Source: Kiritimatiellia bacterium
Lineage (GTDB): Bacteria; Verrucomicrobiota; Kiritimatiellia; CAIVKH01
Direction: 5' to 3'
DNA: 64,000 bases
Assembly (NCBI GenBank): GCA_025054615.1
Contig: JANWZO010000007.1
Span: 1-64,000, forward strand
Shown: positions 44,576 to 53,319 of the stretch, one piece after another
How positions within the stretch are numbered: position 1 is the first letter of the stretch
How the letters are laid out: each line of letters starts with the position of its first letter
Position numbers and translations under genes: made by a program
The notes under the pieces: model-generated
What the model saw: the letters and a program-made list of their open reading frames with translations, nothing else
Databases searched by the model: none
What the model was told of the DNA's origin: nothing

Positions 44576-45862
44576 TCAATGCGTCCCTAGCGAGCCATCG
44601 ATCCCCACCCAGACGGTATGAGCGCTATCTGGTGGGGCATCGCTCTCGTCATAATTGTATTGAAGTCGAATTCGCACGTGCTCTGAGGGCCGGAATGCGA
44701 CAAGAGGCGAAATTCGCCAGCGGTCGGCACGGAGCGGATCATCGTCGCGTTCAATCACGCCGGCATCATTTCCCGATGCATATTCGATCCGAAGCCCCGT
44801 CTCCCACCTCGGCAAGAATGACAAGGCAATTTGGCTATAGATGCCCCAATCGCGAATTGTTTCAGACGGAAAAGTCAAGTATTCGGATGCCAGCGGGATG
44901 GCCAATTCGCCGCACCTAAATTCGCGGCTCATAATCTCCGTTTGCCACCGTAGCCAACGCTCAGGCATTTGAGGGCCGGGCCGGTACAGATCCAACGAGA
45001 TGTCTGCGCCGTGAATTTGTGTTTCCCCGTCTTCGCTGGATGAATTGGGTCCCCACAAGGCTGAAATGCCGATTTTCAGCCCGGTCGTCTCTGAGTCGAT
45101 CACTTTCTGTTCAAACCGGCCGGAAAATAACAACTCGTCCACGGATTCGGGGTCGCGGATGATGGATGGGCGCCCGCCAACTGTCCCGCCGGCCATTGAG
45201 ATGAGGTGGATCTCGCCATCGTCTTCGCCTGTATGATCGTGATGGTTCGACTCGGGAACAGCATGGTGGAATTCATGGTCCGCTCCTAGAAAACTGATGG
45301 CTGAGGAGTGATCGGCATTTTGAGCGCCGAAGATGAGCAAAGGGGTTCCCGGCAATTGTGTTTGCCAAGCTACCCGCGCACCCGCCGACCGCAACCCTTC
45401 CGGGCCGAGCAAACGGGTGGCGATGAACGGCTGGTCAATCCAATCCCACGAATGAGGGTGCGTCGAATTGATCAGGCCAAATTCGGTGAGGTACTGTCCA
45501 ACCTTCAATTCGAGCGCATCGGACCCAAGGGCCGATGTCAAATACGCTTCCTCCAGCTCAACGTGATCCGCGTCGGCCACCACGTGAGCGGCGGCGAAAA
45601 ATGGATCGACCCTTCCTGAAAGGGAAATTTCAGCGCCTTGCAGGGTGAATCCGTTTTGTTTTGGGTCGTGTTTTCCGCTTTGAAACAGTTCGAGGTCAGC
45701 CGGATCGGCGGTCGAACCGCCGCCTGCAGCAAGAAGGTTCAAGGATAAATTGATCAGCGGTGATGAGGACGTGTCGGCTTGATGAGCCCGGCTGGGCATC
45801 TGAATCGCCAGCGCCCAGACGACTAAAGCAACGAGAATGTATTGATGAAGATGTCGAGTCAT
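44576..45862 (-). CDS. Outer-membrane beta-barrel protein with His-rich loop (metal-linked)
   Basis: A 428-residue protein with a signal peptide (ILVALVVWALAIQMPSRAHQ). Strands such as LEEAYLTSAL, ELKVGQYLTEFGLIN and ETGLRIEYASG are barrel-like. A loop around residues 200-225 is rich in His and acidic residues (HEFHH, NHHDHTGEDDGEIH), suited to zinc binding. It lies in a minus-strand cluster with a Fur-family regulator and a small Cys/His-rich protein. I infer a Zur-regulated metal uptake or scavenging role; it is too short for a TonB-dependent receptor. GGAG lies nine bases before the ATG. Confidence 0.65.
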   Translation of the reverse strand: MTRHLHQYILVALVVWALAIQMPSRAHQADTSSSPLINLSLNLLAAGGGSTADPADLELFQSGKHDPKQNGFTLQGAEISLSGRVDPFFAAAHVVADADHVELEEAYLTSALGSDALELKVGQYLTEFGLINSTHPHSWDWIDQPFIATRLLGPEGLRSAGARVAWQTQLPGTPLLIFGAQNADHSSAISFLGADHEFHHAVPESNHHDHTGEDDGEIHLISMAGGTVGGRPSIIRDPESVDELLFSGRFEQKVIDSETTGLKIGISALWGPNSSSEDGETQIHGADISLDLYRPGPQMPERWLRWQTEIMSREFRCGELAIPLASEYLTFPSETIRDWGIYSQIALSFLPRWETGLRIEYASGNDAGVIERDDDPLRADRWRISPLVAFRPSEHVRIRLQYNYDESDAPPDSAHTVWVGIDGSLGTH

Positions 45863-45897
45863 CTCAAAAACTCCGATAGGTGAGGGGTGAGTTTACT

Positions 45898-46302
45898 TCA
45901 AACCAACGTAGGCACCCGGCGAGAAAAGCCGGGCCCTATTCCAACGTAGATGGTTTGAATGCATCCGGGAGGCGCCCTCGGCCCCAAAGCGCAAAAGAAG
46001 CGACGCCGCGGAATGCTAAATTCGGGAAGGATCGGCGGAATTGAAATTTCAGAACGTCGGAAGCAAACAGGGTGCGCAGGGTCGTGTGCGAACAAAGCCG
46101 TCGCGAAAGCGAGAGCTTGGATGCAGAGCAAGCAGCATGTCTGGACGCACGGGGAGAAGGTGACTGGTACCACAAGAGGATCGCGGCCGCACTCCGAACC
46201 GCAGACATGAGTGTGCCCGAGGTGCGGATGGCTCCAAGGAATCAAGACAACAGCCCAGAACGAGAGGGCCACTATCGATCCGACCACGCGTTTGCCCATC
46301 AT
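45898..46302 (-). CDS. Small Cys/His-rich membrane or secreted protein in the Fur/Zur cluster
   Basis: About 134 residues: a hydrophobic N-terminal helix (VVGSIVALSFWAVVLIPW), then HPHLGHTHVCGSEC with four His/Cys candidates, then a second hydrophobic stretch with CVQTCCLLCIQ. The pattern resembles DUF2946-type proteins found beside metal transporters, but I cannot confirm membership. The ATG at 46302 overlaps the regulator's stop (ATGA), so the two are coupled. The tail after residue 90 is unremarkable. Confidence 0.5.
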   Translation of the reverse strand: MMGKRVVGSIVALSFWAVVLIPWSHPHLGHTHVCGSECGRDPLVVPVTFSPCVQTCCLLCIQALAFATALFAHDPAHPVCFRRSEISIPPILPEFSIPRRRFFCALGPRAPPGCIQTIYVGIGPGFSRRVPTLV

Positions 46303-46712
46303 CGCGAAAGCTTCCTTGATCTGTTCCGCCGGCTTCTTCTCGGGCTGGAGCAATCCAGGCACAGACCAACAAGCGTCAGTTCGTGCGATTCTACGGTGAA
46401 GCCTGGCGGCGCATAGGCAGCCAAGTCACCGGGACATCCCAGAATGTCCATCATCCGATCGCACGATCGGCAAAGAAAATGATGGTGATGCGTAAGGCCA
46501 GCAACTTCGTAGCGCGGGGGCGCTCCGGGAACCTCCACAGCCGTCAGTTTCTGGTCGGAGAGCAAATCTTTGATAGCTCTGTAAACTGTCGCGATTCCAA
46601 TTTCAGGGATTTTGCGCCGGGCCAACTCGTGAATTTCCCGGGGTGCCAGGGGGCGGCCGGCCTCGCGAATCGCCTCGACGATGGCCGCCCTTTGCTGAGT
46701 ACGACGTTGCAT
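46299..46712 (-). CDS. Fur-family metalloregulator (Zur/PerR-like)
   Basis: A 137-residue Fur-family protein. The winged helix has IVEAIREAGRPLAPREIHEL and IGIATVYRAIKDLLSDQ; the metal region has HHHHFLCRSC and a second Cys pair GLCLDC, giving the structural zinc site. The protein lacks an N-terminal arm, as in Zur and PerR. The downstream His-rich barrel gene favours zinc. The region just upstream has an imperfect palindrome that may be its own operator. It diverges from the TRAP operon. Confidence 0.85.
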   Translation of the reverse strand: MQRRTQQRAAIVEAIREAGRPLAPREIHELARRKIPEIGIATVYRAIKDLLSDQKLTAVEVPGAPPRYEVAGLTHHHHFLCRSCDRMMDILGCPGDLAAYAPPGFTVESHELTLVGLCLDCSSPRRSRRNRSRKLSR

Positions 46713-46718
46713 ATTTAT

Positions 46719-46734
46719 TGATATCCTATTGTCA
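46719..46734. promoter_or_regulatory. Candidate Fur/Zur operator
   Basis: TGATATCCTATTGTCA is an imperfect inverted repeat of TGAYA half-sites in an AT-rich stretch, 7 bp upstream of the Fur-family start. Fur-family proteins bind AT-rich inverted repeats and often repress their own gene. The match is by eye. Confidence 0.4.
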
Positions 46735-46864
46735 TTAATTTTTCAGGGCAAGCCTTTTGTGGCTTCGATGGATTTTGCAGAGGGGGAAATCCGAGCAACG
46801 GCTCAGCGCAGGGAAGCGCGAGGGAGTTAAACGTTTTGATTTTATAGCAAGTGAAACTGCCGCC

Positions 46865-46870
46865 TTGACA
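46865..46870 (+). promoter_or_regulatory. Candidate -35 element of the TRAP operon
   Basis: TTGACA fits the sigma-70 -35 consensus exactly. The best -10 at 17-bp spacing is only TAGCCA (46888-46893), a weak match. The stretch is AT-rich compared with the surroundings. Confidence 0.35.
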
Positions 46871-46909
46871 AATAATACTGATTTAACTAGCCATTACACA
46901 GTCCCCGCG

Positions 46910-46946
46910 GAGGGGCGCAACTGGTGCGCCCCTCTACCGGGCGGTA
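46910..46946 (+). promoter_or_regulatory. Structured leader of the TRAP operon (two hairpins before the ribosome site)
   Basis: GAGGGGCGCA (46910-46919) pairs perfectly with TGCGCCCCTC (46925-46934) around a 5-nt loop. A second palindrome TACCGGGCGGTA (46935-46946) follows at once. The AGGAGGAG site lies about 14 bases later. It lacks a T-run, so it is not a plain terminator; a 5'-stabilising stem or an RNA- or protein-controlled element is possible. Confidence 0.5.
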
Positions 46947-46970
46947 AAACGTGTGCAGGAGGAGAATAAG

Positions 46971-48053
46971 ATGCAACTAACCCGGCGTGAAATGATCAAG
47001 GGCGGTGTGTCAACGCTGGCCGGAACCATCGCCGCTAGCGCGCTCGCAACCATGGGCCTTCCAGCCCACGCGCAGGAAAAGAAGGCGGACAAGAAACCGA
47101 AGATCAAGTGGCGCATGCAGACCTATGCCGGAGCAGCGCTCGGTGAACATGTGATCAAGCCGTCGATCGACGCATTCAACATCGCGGCGAACGGCGAAAT
47201 GGTGATCGAGCTGTATTATGCGGACCAGATTGCGCCGCAGGGCGAGTTGGTCCGCGCCCTCCAACGAGGTATCCTCGATGCTGTACAGACCGATGAGGAC
47301 TCCGCCCAGTCGCCGGTGGACATCTCGATCTTTGGGGCCTATTTCCCCTTCGCATCCCAGTTCTCGCTTGATGTGCCGACGCTGTGGAATTGGTACGGGC
47401 TCAATAAGATCTGGGAGGAGGCCTATGCGAAGGTCGACAACGTCACCTTCCTCAGCATGGGCTCATGGGATCCCTGCAATTTCGCGACCACCAAGCCGAT
47501 ACGCTCCTTGGAGGATTTCAAGGGCCTGCGGGTGTACATGTTCCCGACCGGTGGCCAGTTCATGAAACGCTTCGGTGTCGTCCCCGTCTCGTTGCCGTAT
47601 GAAGACGTGCAGATGGCGATTCAAACGAAAGAATTGGACGGCGTTTGCTGGTCGGGCATTACGGAGGTTTACACGGTGGGTTGGGCGGACGTCACGAAGT
47701 ACTATCTGACCAATCCCATTTCCGGCGCTTGGGCGGGAGCTTATCTGGTCAACACCAAGAGCTGGGAATCCCTTCCCGAGCACCTCCGCATGCTATTCAA
47801 GCTCTGCATCGATTACTCGCACTACTATCGTCTGCACTGGTACTGGTGGGGCGAAGCGCACTATCGCGTGAAGGGCGGCAAATTGGAATTGACCTCGCTG
47901 CCGGAATCCGAGTGGAGCAAGGTCCGGCAGGCGGCGTACGAGTTCTGGGATGAAGCGGCCCAAAAGAGCCCTACGACGGCGAAGGTGGTTGAGATCATCA
48001 AAGAGTACAACCAGATCATGGAGAAGGCCGGACCGCCGTATCGATGCGCCTGA
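46971..48053 (+). CDS. dctP: TRAP transporter solute-binding protein (DctP family)
   Basis: About 360 residues. The N-terminus (LTRREMIKGGVSTLAGTIAASALATMG) looks like a Tat-type signal. The mature part has the DctP fold: WRMQTYAG, AFPFASQ-like AYFPFASQFSLDV, LEDFKGLRVYMFPTGG and GVCWSGITEVYTVGWADV. It binds an organic anion or related solute in the periplasm and hands it to the DctQM permease. The ligand is not predictable; the form is close to TakP-type proteins. The ATG at 46971 has AGGAGGAG upstream; an in-frame start at 46953 lacks this. Confidence 0.9.
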   Translation: MQLTRREMIKGGVSTLAGTIAASALATMGLPAHAQEKKADKKPKIKWRMQTYAGAALGEHVIKPSIDAFNIAANGEMVIELYYADQIAPQGELVRALQRGILDAVQTDEDSAQSPVDISIFGAYFPFASQFSLDVPTLWNWYGLNKIWEEAYAKVDNVTFLSMGSWDPCNFATTKPIRSLEDFKGLRVYMFPTGGQFMKRFGVVPVSLPYEDVQMAIQTKELDGVCWSGITEVYTVGWADVTKYYLTNPISGAWAGAYLVNTKSWESLPEHLRMLFKLCIDYSHYYRLHWYWWGEAHYRVKGGKLELTSLPESEWSKVRQAAYEFWDEAAQKSPTTAKVVEIIKEYNQIMEKAGPPYRCA

Positions 48054-48202
48054 TCTTGTACGGGCAGACCGGGATCAACTCAAGGGTCGGGGGCTCCGAA
48101 GTCCGTTCAGCCGCGACAAACTTGCTGTCCGCAAGGTCGACGATTCAGTTCGGGTCCTTCGCCCTTGATGAGCCAACCGGCAGAGCCCGATGGGAATTAA
48201 CT

Positions 48203-48243
48203 CCGGGCTGCGGATCCTATCGGATTCGCAGCCCGGCCTTTTT
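48203..48243 (+). terminator. Intrinsic terminator between the TRAP binding protein and permease genes
   Basis: CCGGGCTGCGGATCC (48203-48217) pairs with GGATTCGCAGCCCGG (48222-48236), a 15-bp stem with one G-U pair and a 4-nt loop, followed by CC and five T (48239-48243). It lies 150 bp after dctP and 75 bp before dctQ. Partial read-through would make more binding protein than permease. Confidence 0.8.
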
Positions 48244-48316
48244 GTTCGCCGTGCGCGGTACGACGCAAATCGACTTGTGCGTCGGATCTGCTGATTGAGA
48301 GCCTGAGAATCGACAT

Positions 48317-48880
48317 ATGAGCATGACCTATCCCGAGCATCCGCCATCCCCTAAGGGTGTGAAGCGCATGCCGGCCGTGATCTGTTGGTACGTCCGAATC
48401 GTAGACGCCTTGGGGAAGGGTGCCGGAGTTGTTGCGATGTTCCTAACCTTCGTCCTGTTAGGGATCCTGGTGGAGTCTTCGATTGCGAGACTGCTTTTTG
48501 GAGTCTCGCACATCTGGAGCGTGGAAATGGCGATGTTTACGATGACGGCCTATTACCTCCTCGGTGGCGCTCTTTCTGAACAGGACAACTACCACGTTCG
48601 GATGGACTTGTTTTACAATCGGCTCTCGCCCCGTGGGAAGGCGATCATTGATAGCATCACCGGACTTTGCGTGATCTTTTATCTATTCTTTCTGTTTACG
48701 GGCGCGGTCAGCAATACGCACTGGGCCTGGACGCACAAGCAGGTGAATTTTTCCGCGTGGGCGCCGCCCATGACGCCGATCAAGGTCATCATGTCTGTGG
48801 GCATCGGGCTGATGCTGCTTCAGGTCATCGCAACGTTCTTTCGCGATCTGGCCCGCGCGCTCGGGAGGTCGATCGAATGA
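48317..48880 (+). CDS. dctQ: TRAP transporter small permease (DctQ family)
   Basis: A 187-residue membrane protein with four hydrophobic segments. The conserved SVEMAMFTMTAYYLLGGALSEQDNYHVRMDLFYNRLSP segment, containing the ...HVRMDL... signature, identifies DctQ. It pairs with DctM in the inner membrane. The start at ATG 48317 lies 74 bp after the intrinsic terminator. The stop overlaps the dctM start (ATGA, 48877-48880). Confidence 0.9.
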   Translation: MSMTYPEHPPSPKGVKRMPAVICWYVRIVDALGKGAGVVAMFLTFVLLGILVESSIARLLFGVSHIWSVEMAMFTMTAYYLLGGALSEQDNYHVRMDLFYNRLSPRGKAIIDSITGLCVIFYLFFLFTGAVSNTHWAWTHKQVNFSAWAPPMTPIKVIMSVGIGLMLLQVIATFFRDLARALGRSIE

Positions 48881-50202
48881 GCTACGAACAAATTGCCCTC
48901 TTCATGTTCACCACGATGCTCGCCCTTCTGGCGACCGGCCAGCGCTTTTTTGGCGTCATCGGATTTGTGGGCATCGCCTCGGCGTTGCTGCTCTGGGGCC
49001 CTCAAACCGCGTCCATGCCCTTTGATGCGGCGATCACCACATTGAACTGGTACCCCCTTCTCACGCTGCCCATGTTCATTTTCATGGGGTACATGTTCGC
49101 CGAAACGGGGATCGCCAGCGACCTATACCGCATGTTTTACGTCTGGTCCGGCCGCTTGCCCGGCGGCTTGGCAATCGGGACCATCGCAATGATGGTCCTG
49201 ATCTCCGCTATCAATGGCTTGAGTGTGGCAGGTTTGGCGATTGGCGCGACCATCGCACTTCCGGAGATGTTGCGCCACGGCTATGACAAGCGGATGGTCA
49301 CCGGAGTCATTCAGGCGGGCAGCACGCTAGGGATTATTGTTCCGCCGAGCGTCGTGCTGGTGTTGTACGGGATGATCGCCCGCGTTCCTGTCGGGCACCT
49401 GTGGTTTGCCGGCGTGTTGCCGGGGCTGCTCATGGCATTTCTCTTTATTCTCTACATTGTGATCCGTTGCTGGATCAATCCCAAGATGGGCCCGCCCATG
49501 TCGCGCGAGGAGCTCGCTGCCATCCCATGGGTAGAGCGGATCAAGCTCCTCCGCGCCGGCATCATCCCGATGCTCATTTTCGCGGTCATGGTTCTGCTCT
49601 TTCTGGGCGGCGTCACCAGCCTGGTCGAGTCTTCCGGGATCGGGATGCTCTCCACGATCCTCGCCGCCTGGGCACGAGGAAAACTCAAGTGGAAGACGCT
49701 CGTTGAGGTCACCCGGAAATCGTTGGGTGTCAGTTGCGTCTTTATGTGGATCATCCAATCGGCCCTGTTGTTTTCAACCGTGTTTGACGGATTGGGCGCC
49801 GGCAAGGCCCTGGAGAATCTGTTTGTCGGGCAATGGCACCTGCACCCGCTTGCAATAGTGGCGTTGATGCAGGCTAGTTTCCTTTTGATGGGAATTTTCC
49901 TCGATGATACGGCCATGCTGGTGATTGTGGCGCCGCTTTATGTGCCTTTGATTCGCAAGCTCGGATTCGACCCGGTCTGGTATGGCATCTTGTACACGAT
50001 CACCTGTCAGGTCGCCTATCTGACGCCGCCGTTCGGCTACAACCTTTTCTTGATGCGCAGCATGGCGCCGCCGGAAATCACGCTGCGGGACATCTATATG
50101 TCCATCATACCGTTTGTTCTGGTGATGATTCTGGCCCTGATCATTATCCTGTTCGTGCCCGAAATCGCGACGGCGCTTCCGAAGTGGTATTTCAGCCGAT
50201 GA
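48877..50202 (+). CDS. dctM: TRAP transporter large permease (DctM family)
   Basis: A 441-residue polytopic protein with about 11-12 transmembrane segments, including LLTLPMFIFMGYMFAETGIA, INGLSVAGLAIGATIALPEM, AGSTLGIIVPPSVVLVLYG and LTPPFGYNLFLMRSMAP, the family hallmarks. It is the sodium-coupled transport subunit. It overlaps dctQ by 4 bp. Its end converges on the glutamine-synthetase-like operon 300 bp away. Confidence 0.93.
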   Translation: MSYEQIALFMFTTMLALLATGQRFFGVIGFVGIASALLLWGPQTASMPFDAAITTLNWYPLLTLPMFIFMGYMFAETGIASDLYRMFYVWSGRLPGGLAIGTIAMMVLISAINGLSVAGLAIGATIALPEMLRHGYDKRMVTGVIQAGSTLGIIVPPSVVLVLYGMIARVPVGHLWFAGVLPGLLMAFLFILYIVIRCWINPKMGPPMSREELAAIPWVERIKLLRAGIIPMLIFAVMVLLFLGGVTSLVESSGIGMLSTILAAWARGKLKWKTLVEVTRKSLGVSCVFMWIIQSALLFSTVFDGLGAGKALENLFVGQWHLHPLAIVALMQASFLLMGIFLDDTAMLVIVAPLYVPLIRKLGFDPVWYGILYTITCQVAYLTPPFGYNLFLMRSMAPPEITLRDIYMSIIPFVLVMILALIIILFVPEIATALPKWYFSR

Positions 50203-50507
50203 CCGGATCATCGGAGGTCTGATCGCAGGTCGTAGCCGCCGACCGCAGTCGAAAGAGATCGTCTGCCGTTAGCCTTGTGGAGGGGGCTCCGCACCCGACG
50301 GAACTAGACTTTGATTCGCCGACGTGGTCGGCCAGCCCGCTGCTGTTCGCGAGTCATGAGTCATGATCAGAGGACCCTGCTGGTTTATTCCTCAGCGGCT
50401 AATCAAATTTGAGCGGGTAAACCCGCCTACGACAGTATATGCGCCGCCTGCAGATGGGCGGCACACTTCGACAATGAACGTTCGATAGATTAAAACGCTT
50501 TGAGCGC
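50203..50507. other. Intergenic region between convergent operons, with two short hairpins
   Basis: No gene is seen. GCGGGT-AA-ACCCGC (50413-50426) and GCCGCC...GGCGGC (50443-50462) form two short GC-rich hairpins. Neither is followed by a clear T-run on either strand, so they are weak candidates for transcript ends. Confidence 0.4.
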
Positions 50508-51872
50508 CTAAATTTGCTCGAAATATCGAGCGCGTTCCCAATCGGTCACGGCGCTTTCGTAGGCGTCCATTTCGCTGTGGGCGGTATGAACGTAAAAATC
50601 AACCACAGCATCCCCGAGGACCGACCTGGCCAGTCGACTCTTGTCGAGGAGGTCGGCAGCTTCGCGAAGGGTTTTGGGAAGGGCTTTGAGATTCTTGTCG
50701 GTGTACGCGTTGCCCTGATACACCTCTCCACAATCGAGGTCTTCTTCGACGCCCGCCATTCCGGCAATGATCATCGCGGCAAAGGCAAGATACGGGTTTG
50801 CGTCGGCGCCGGGCATCCGGTTTTCGATTCGATAGGATGACCCGTGGCCGACCACACGGAACCCGGCCGTTCGATTGTCCATCGCCCAGACCATCTTCGT
50901 CGGCGCCCAGCTCATTGGCTGATAGCGTTTGTAGGCGTTGACAGTCGGCGCCATGAAATAGGACAGCTCCGGCGTGTACTTCAGCAAGCCTCCGAGGAAC
51001 TGTCTGAAAAACTTTGAGCCTTCGTTTCGCTTGGAATCCCAGAAGAGGTTTTTTCCGTCCTTCCAGATGCTGATGTGGATGTGACAACTGCTGCCGGCCT
51101 CTTTGCTGTTGTATTTCGGCATAAAGGTGACGCACTTTCCATGCCGGGCCGCGATTTCCTTAACGCAGAGCTTGAGGATGATGTGTTTGTCGGCCATCGG
51201 CAGGGGATCATCATACAAAATATTCAATTCGTGTTGGCCGCATCCCCATTCGCCCTTAGTTGTTTCCACGGCGATTCCGGCCGATTCCAACATGAGGCGC
51301 ATTTCGCGAAAAATCTCTTCGTCGCGCCCCGGCTGCAAAATGTGGTAGTCGATTCGGTATTCGCTAGAGGGGGCCAGCGCGGCGTATCCGCCCGCCTTGG
51401 CGCTTTGGTAAGTTTGGTTGAAGAGGAAAAATTCGAGTTCGCTCGCGGCCTTGCAGGATAGCGAATGGGACGCGAGCCGTTCGATTTGCCGGCGCAAAAC
51501 CGAGCGCGGGGCTTCTTCAACCAATTTCCCGTCGTGATGGTAGAGGTCGCAGAGTACGAGGGCGGTTCCCGTCTGCCAGGGTAGCGGCCGCGCAGAAGCG
51601 GGGTCAGGAACCATCGAGAAATCACCGAAGCCCTTGTCCCAATTCGCCAACTTGAAACCATCGACAGGGTCCATTTCCATGTTGACGACCAGCAGGTAAT
51701 TGCAGCCGTGGGTGCCGCCATCGAGGATGTGTTCGAGGAAGTAATGACCCGTGGCGCGCTTGCCCATCAAACGCCCCAGCACGTCAGGGAAGGCAACGGC
51801 GACGGTGTCGATTTCGCCGCTCTCGATCTTTTTTTTCAGCCAGCCGATGGGATCAGATGCGGATTTCTTCAT
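50508..51872 (-). CDS. Glutamine-synthetase-like gamma-glutamyl-amine ligase (PuuA/GlnA-like)
   Basis: A 454-residue type I glutamine-synthetase fold. Metal and glutamate residues lie in ASELEFFLF, GQHELNIL and GSSCHIHIS; the ATP-side RIENRMPGADANPYLA is intact. It lacks the adenylylation-loop tyrosine region of housekeeping GlnA and resembles gamma-glutamylpolyamine or gamma-glutamyl-alkylamide synthetases. It is the last of four coupled minus-strand genes with an amidotransferase, an Fe-alcohol dehydrogenase and an aldehyde dehydrogenase. I infer ATP-dependent ligation of glutamate to an amine or amino alcohol. Ten bp separate it from the aldehyde dehydrogenase. Confidence 0.8.
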   Translation of the reverse strand: MKKSASDPIGWLKKKIESGEIDTVAVAFPDVLGRLMGKRATGHYFLEHILDGGTHGCNYLLVVNMEMDPVDGFKLANWDKGFGDFSMVPDPASARPLPWQTGTALVLCDLYHHDGKLVEEAPRSVLRRQIERLASHSLSCKAASELEFFLFNQTYQSAKAGGYAALAPSSEYRIDYHILQPGRDEEIFREMRLMLESAGIAVETTKGEWGCGQHELNILYDDPLPMADKHIILKLCVKEIAARHGKCVTFMPKYNSKEAGSSCHIHISIWKDGKNLFWDSKRNEGSKFFRQFLGGLLKYTPELSYFMAPTVNAYKRYQPMSWAPTKMVWAMDNRTAGFRVVGHGSSYRIENRMPGADANPYLAFAAMIIAGMAGVEEDLDCGEVYQGNAYTDKNLKALPKTLREAADLLDKSRLARSVLGDAVVDFYVHTAHSEMDAYESAVTDWERARYFEQI

Positions 51873-51882
51873 GACTTCAGTA

Positions 51883-53319
51883 TCAAAGTGAAATATAGAC
51901 GTTTTTCAGTTCCGTATACCCCTCCATGGCGGCCATGCCGAGGTCGCGGCCGATGCCGCTTCGTTTGAACCCGCCGAATGGGGCCTCCACGTGAACACTT
52001 GAGTGACAGTTCACGCTCAAGACGCCGCTTTCAACGCGTTTCGCGACGCGGATGGCGCGTTTGAGATCATTCGTCCAAAGCGAGCCGCTGAGTCCATAAT
52101 AGGACTCATTGACCTCGCGGAGCATCGTTTCCTCGTCATCGAACGGCCTTACGCAGACCACGGGGCCAAACACCTCCTCTCGCCAGATTTCATCCGTGGT
52201 CTCGCAACCCAGTACGAGCGCAGGACTCAAGTAATATCCCTTTTCGTAAGGGCGATCTCCGCCGCAGGCAATCGATCGGCCAGCGGACCGCGCACGCTTT
52301 AGGAAGCCCTCAACGGATTCTCGCTGGTTCGCCGAGACCATCGGTCCCACCTGGGTTTCGGGTTTCGATGGATCGCCTACGGCAATACGCCGCGTGGCCG
52401 CTATGAATTTATGGACAAACTCATCAAAGACTTTTCGTTCGACGAAAATTCGGCTTCGTGCGCAGCAATCCTGTCCGCAATTGGCAAAAACGCTCATCGG
52501 CGAGGTCGAGGCCGCCTGATCCAGGTCCGCATCCGCAAAAATGATGTTCGGAGATTTGCCCCCCAGCTCGAGCGACACGCGCTTGATGTCCGGGGCAGAC
52601 ATCTGCAGGATTCGCGCCCCCACCTCCGTGGAGCCGGTGAACGAAATCTTCCGCACCAGCGGATGCTGAACCAATGCTTCGCCCAGCCTCGCGCCGGGAC
52701 CGGCGATGACCTGCAAAACGCCCGGAGGCAAGCCTGCCTCAAGGGCCAGCGCGCCGAGCCGGAGCGCGGTAACCGGTGAAAGGGTGGCCGGCTTGAGTAC
52801 AACCGCATTCCCTGCCGCGAGGGCGGGAGCGACCTTCCACGCGGTGATGGGGAATGGGAAGTTCCAAGGAACGATGGCCGCCACGACGCCCATCGGCTGG
52901 CGCAGGGTGAAGTCAAAACCGCCTCGGGCCACCGGAATGGTCTGGCCATAGAAGAGAGCGATCGCGCCAGCGTAATACTCGAAAATTCTCGCGCCCAGAA
53001 GGACCTCGTCACGAGAGTCGGAGATGGGCTTTCCAATATTCCGAGTCTCGAGTTGCGCCAACTCTTCCGCGTTCTCCCGGATCAATCGGGCGATGCGGAA
53101 GAGAATTTCAGCCCGTTTGCCGGGCGCGAGGTCTCGCCACCCCGCCTCAAACGCACGCTGGGCTCCGCGGACCGCGCGATCTACATCGGAAACCTCCGCA
53201 GCGGCGATCTCGCACCAGGTTTCCTCGGTTGCGGGATTCGTGAGCGGTGTAACTGCCCCTTTTTCGCCATCGACGAACTGGCCGTCGATGATCAATCGTG
53301 TTTCACATGGCTTGCTCAT
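51883..53319 (-). CDS. NAD(P)-dependent aldehyde dehydrogenase (BetB/PuuC-like)
   Basis: A 478-residue ALDH superfamily enzyme. The catalytic Cys is in FANCGQDCCARSR, the general-base Glu in VSLELGGKSPNII, and the NAD strand VVAAIVPWNFPFP is complete. Its closest type is betaine-aldehyde and amino-aldehyde dehydrogenases. In the operon it should oxidise the (gamma-glutamyl)amino aldehyde made by the alcohol dehydrogenase. It overlaps the Fe-ADH gene by 17 bp. The final YTELKNVYISL end is typical. Confidence 0.9.
   Translation of the reverse strand: MSKPCETRLIIDGQFVDGEKGAVTPLTNPATEETWCEIAAAEVSDVDRAVRGAQRAFEAGWRDLAPGKRAEILFRIARLIRENAEELAQLETRNIGKPISDSRDEVLLGARIFEYYAGAIALFYGQTIPVARGGFDFTLRQPMGVVAAIVPWNFPFPITAWKVAPALAAGNAVVLKPATLSPVTALRLGALALEAGLPPGVLQVIAGPGARLGEALVQHPLVRKISFTGSTEVGARILQMSAPDIKRVSLELGGKSPNIIFADADLDQAASTSPMSVFANCGQDCCARSRIFVERKVFDEFVHKFIAATRRIAVGDPSKPETQVGPMVSANQRESVEGFLKRARSAGRSIACGGDRPYEKGYYLSPALVLGCETTDEIWREEVFGPVVCVRPFDDEETMLREVNESYYGLSGSLWTNDLKRAIRVAKRVESGVLSVNCHSSVHVEAPFGGFKRSGIGRDLGMAAMEGYTELKNVYISL

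Noticed and set aside
50221-50400. Possible tRNA or small RNA in the gap between the TRAP and glutamyl-ligase operons
   Set aside because: No cloverleaf or conserved TPsiC-like arm could be formed by eye, and only short, unrelated stems were visible.
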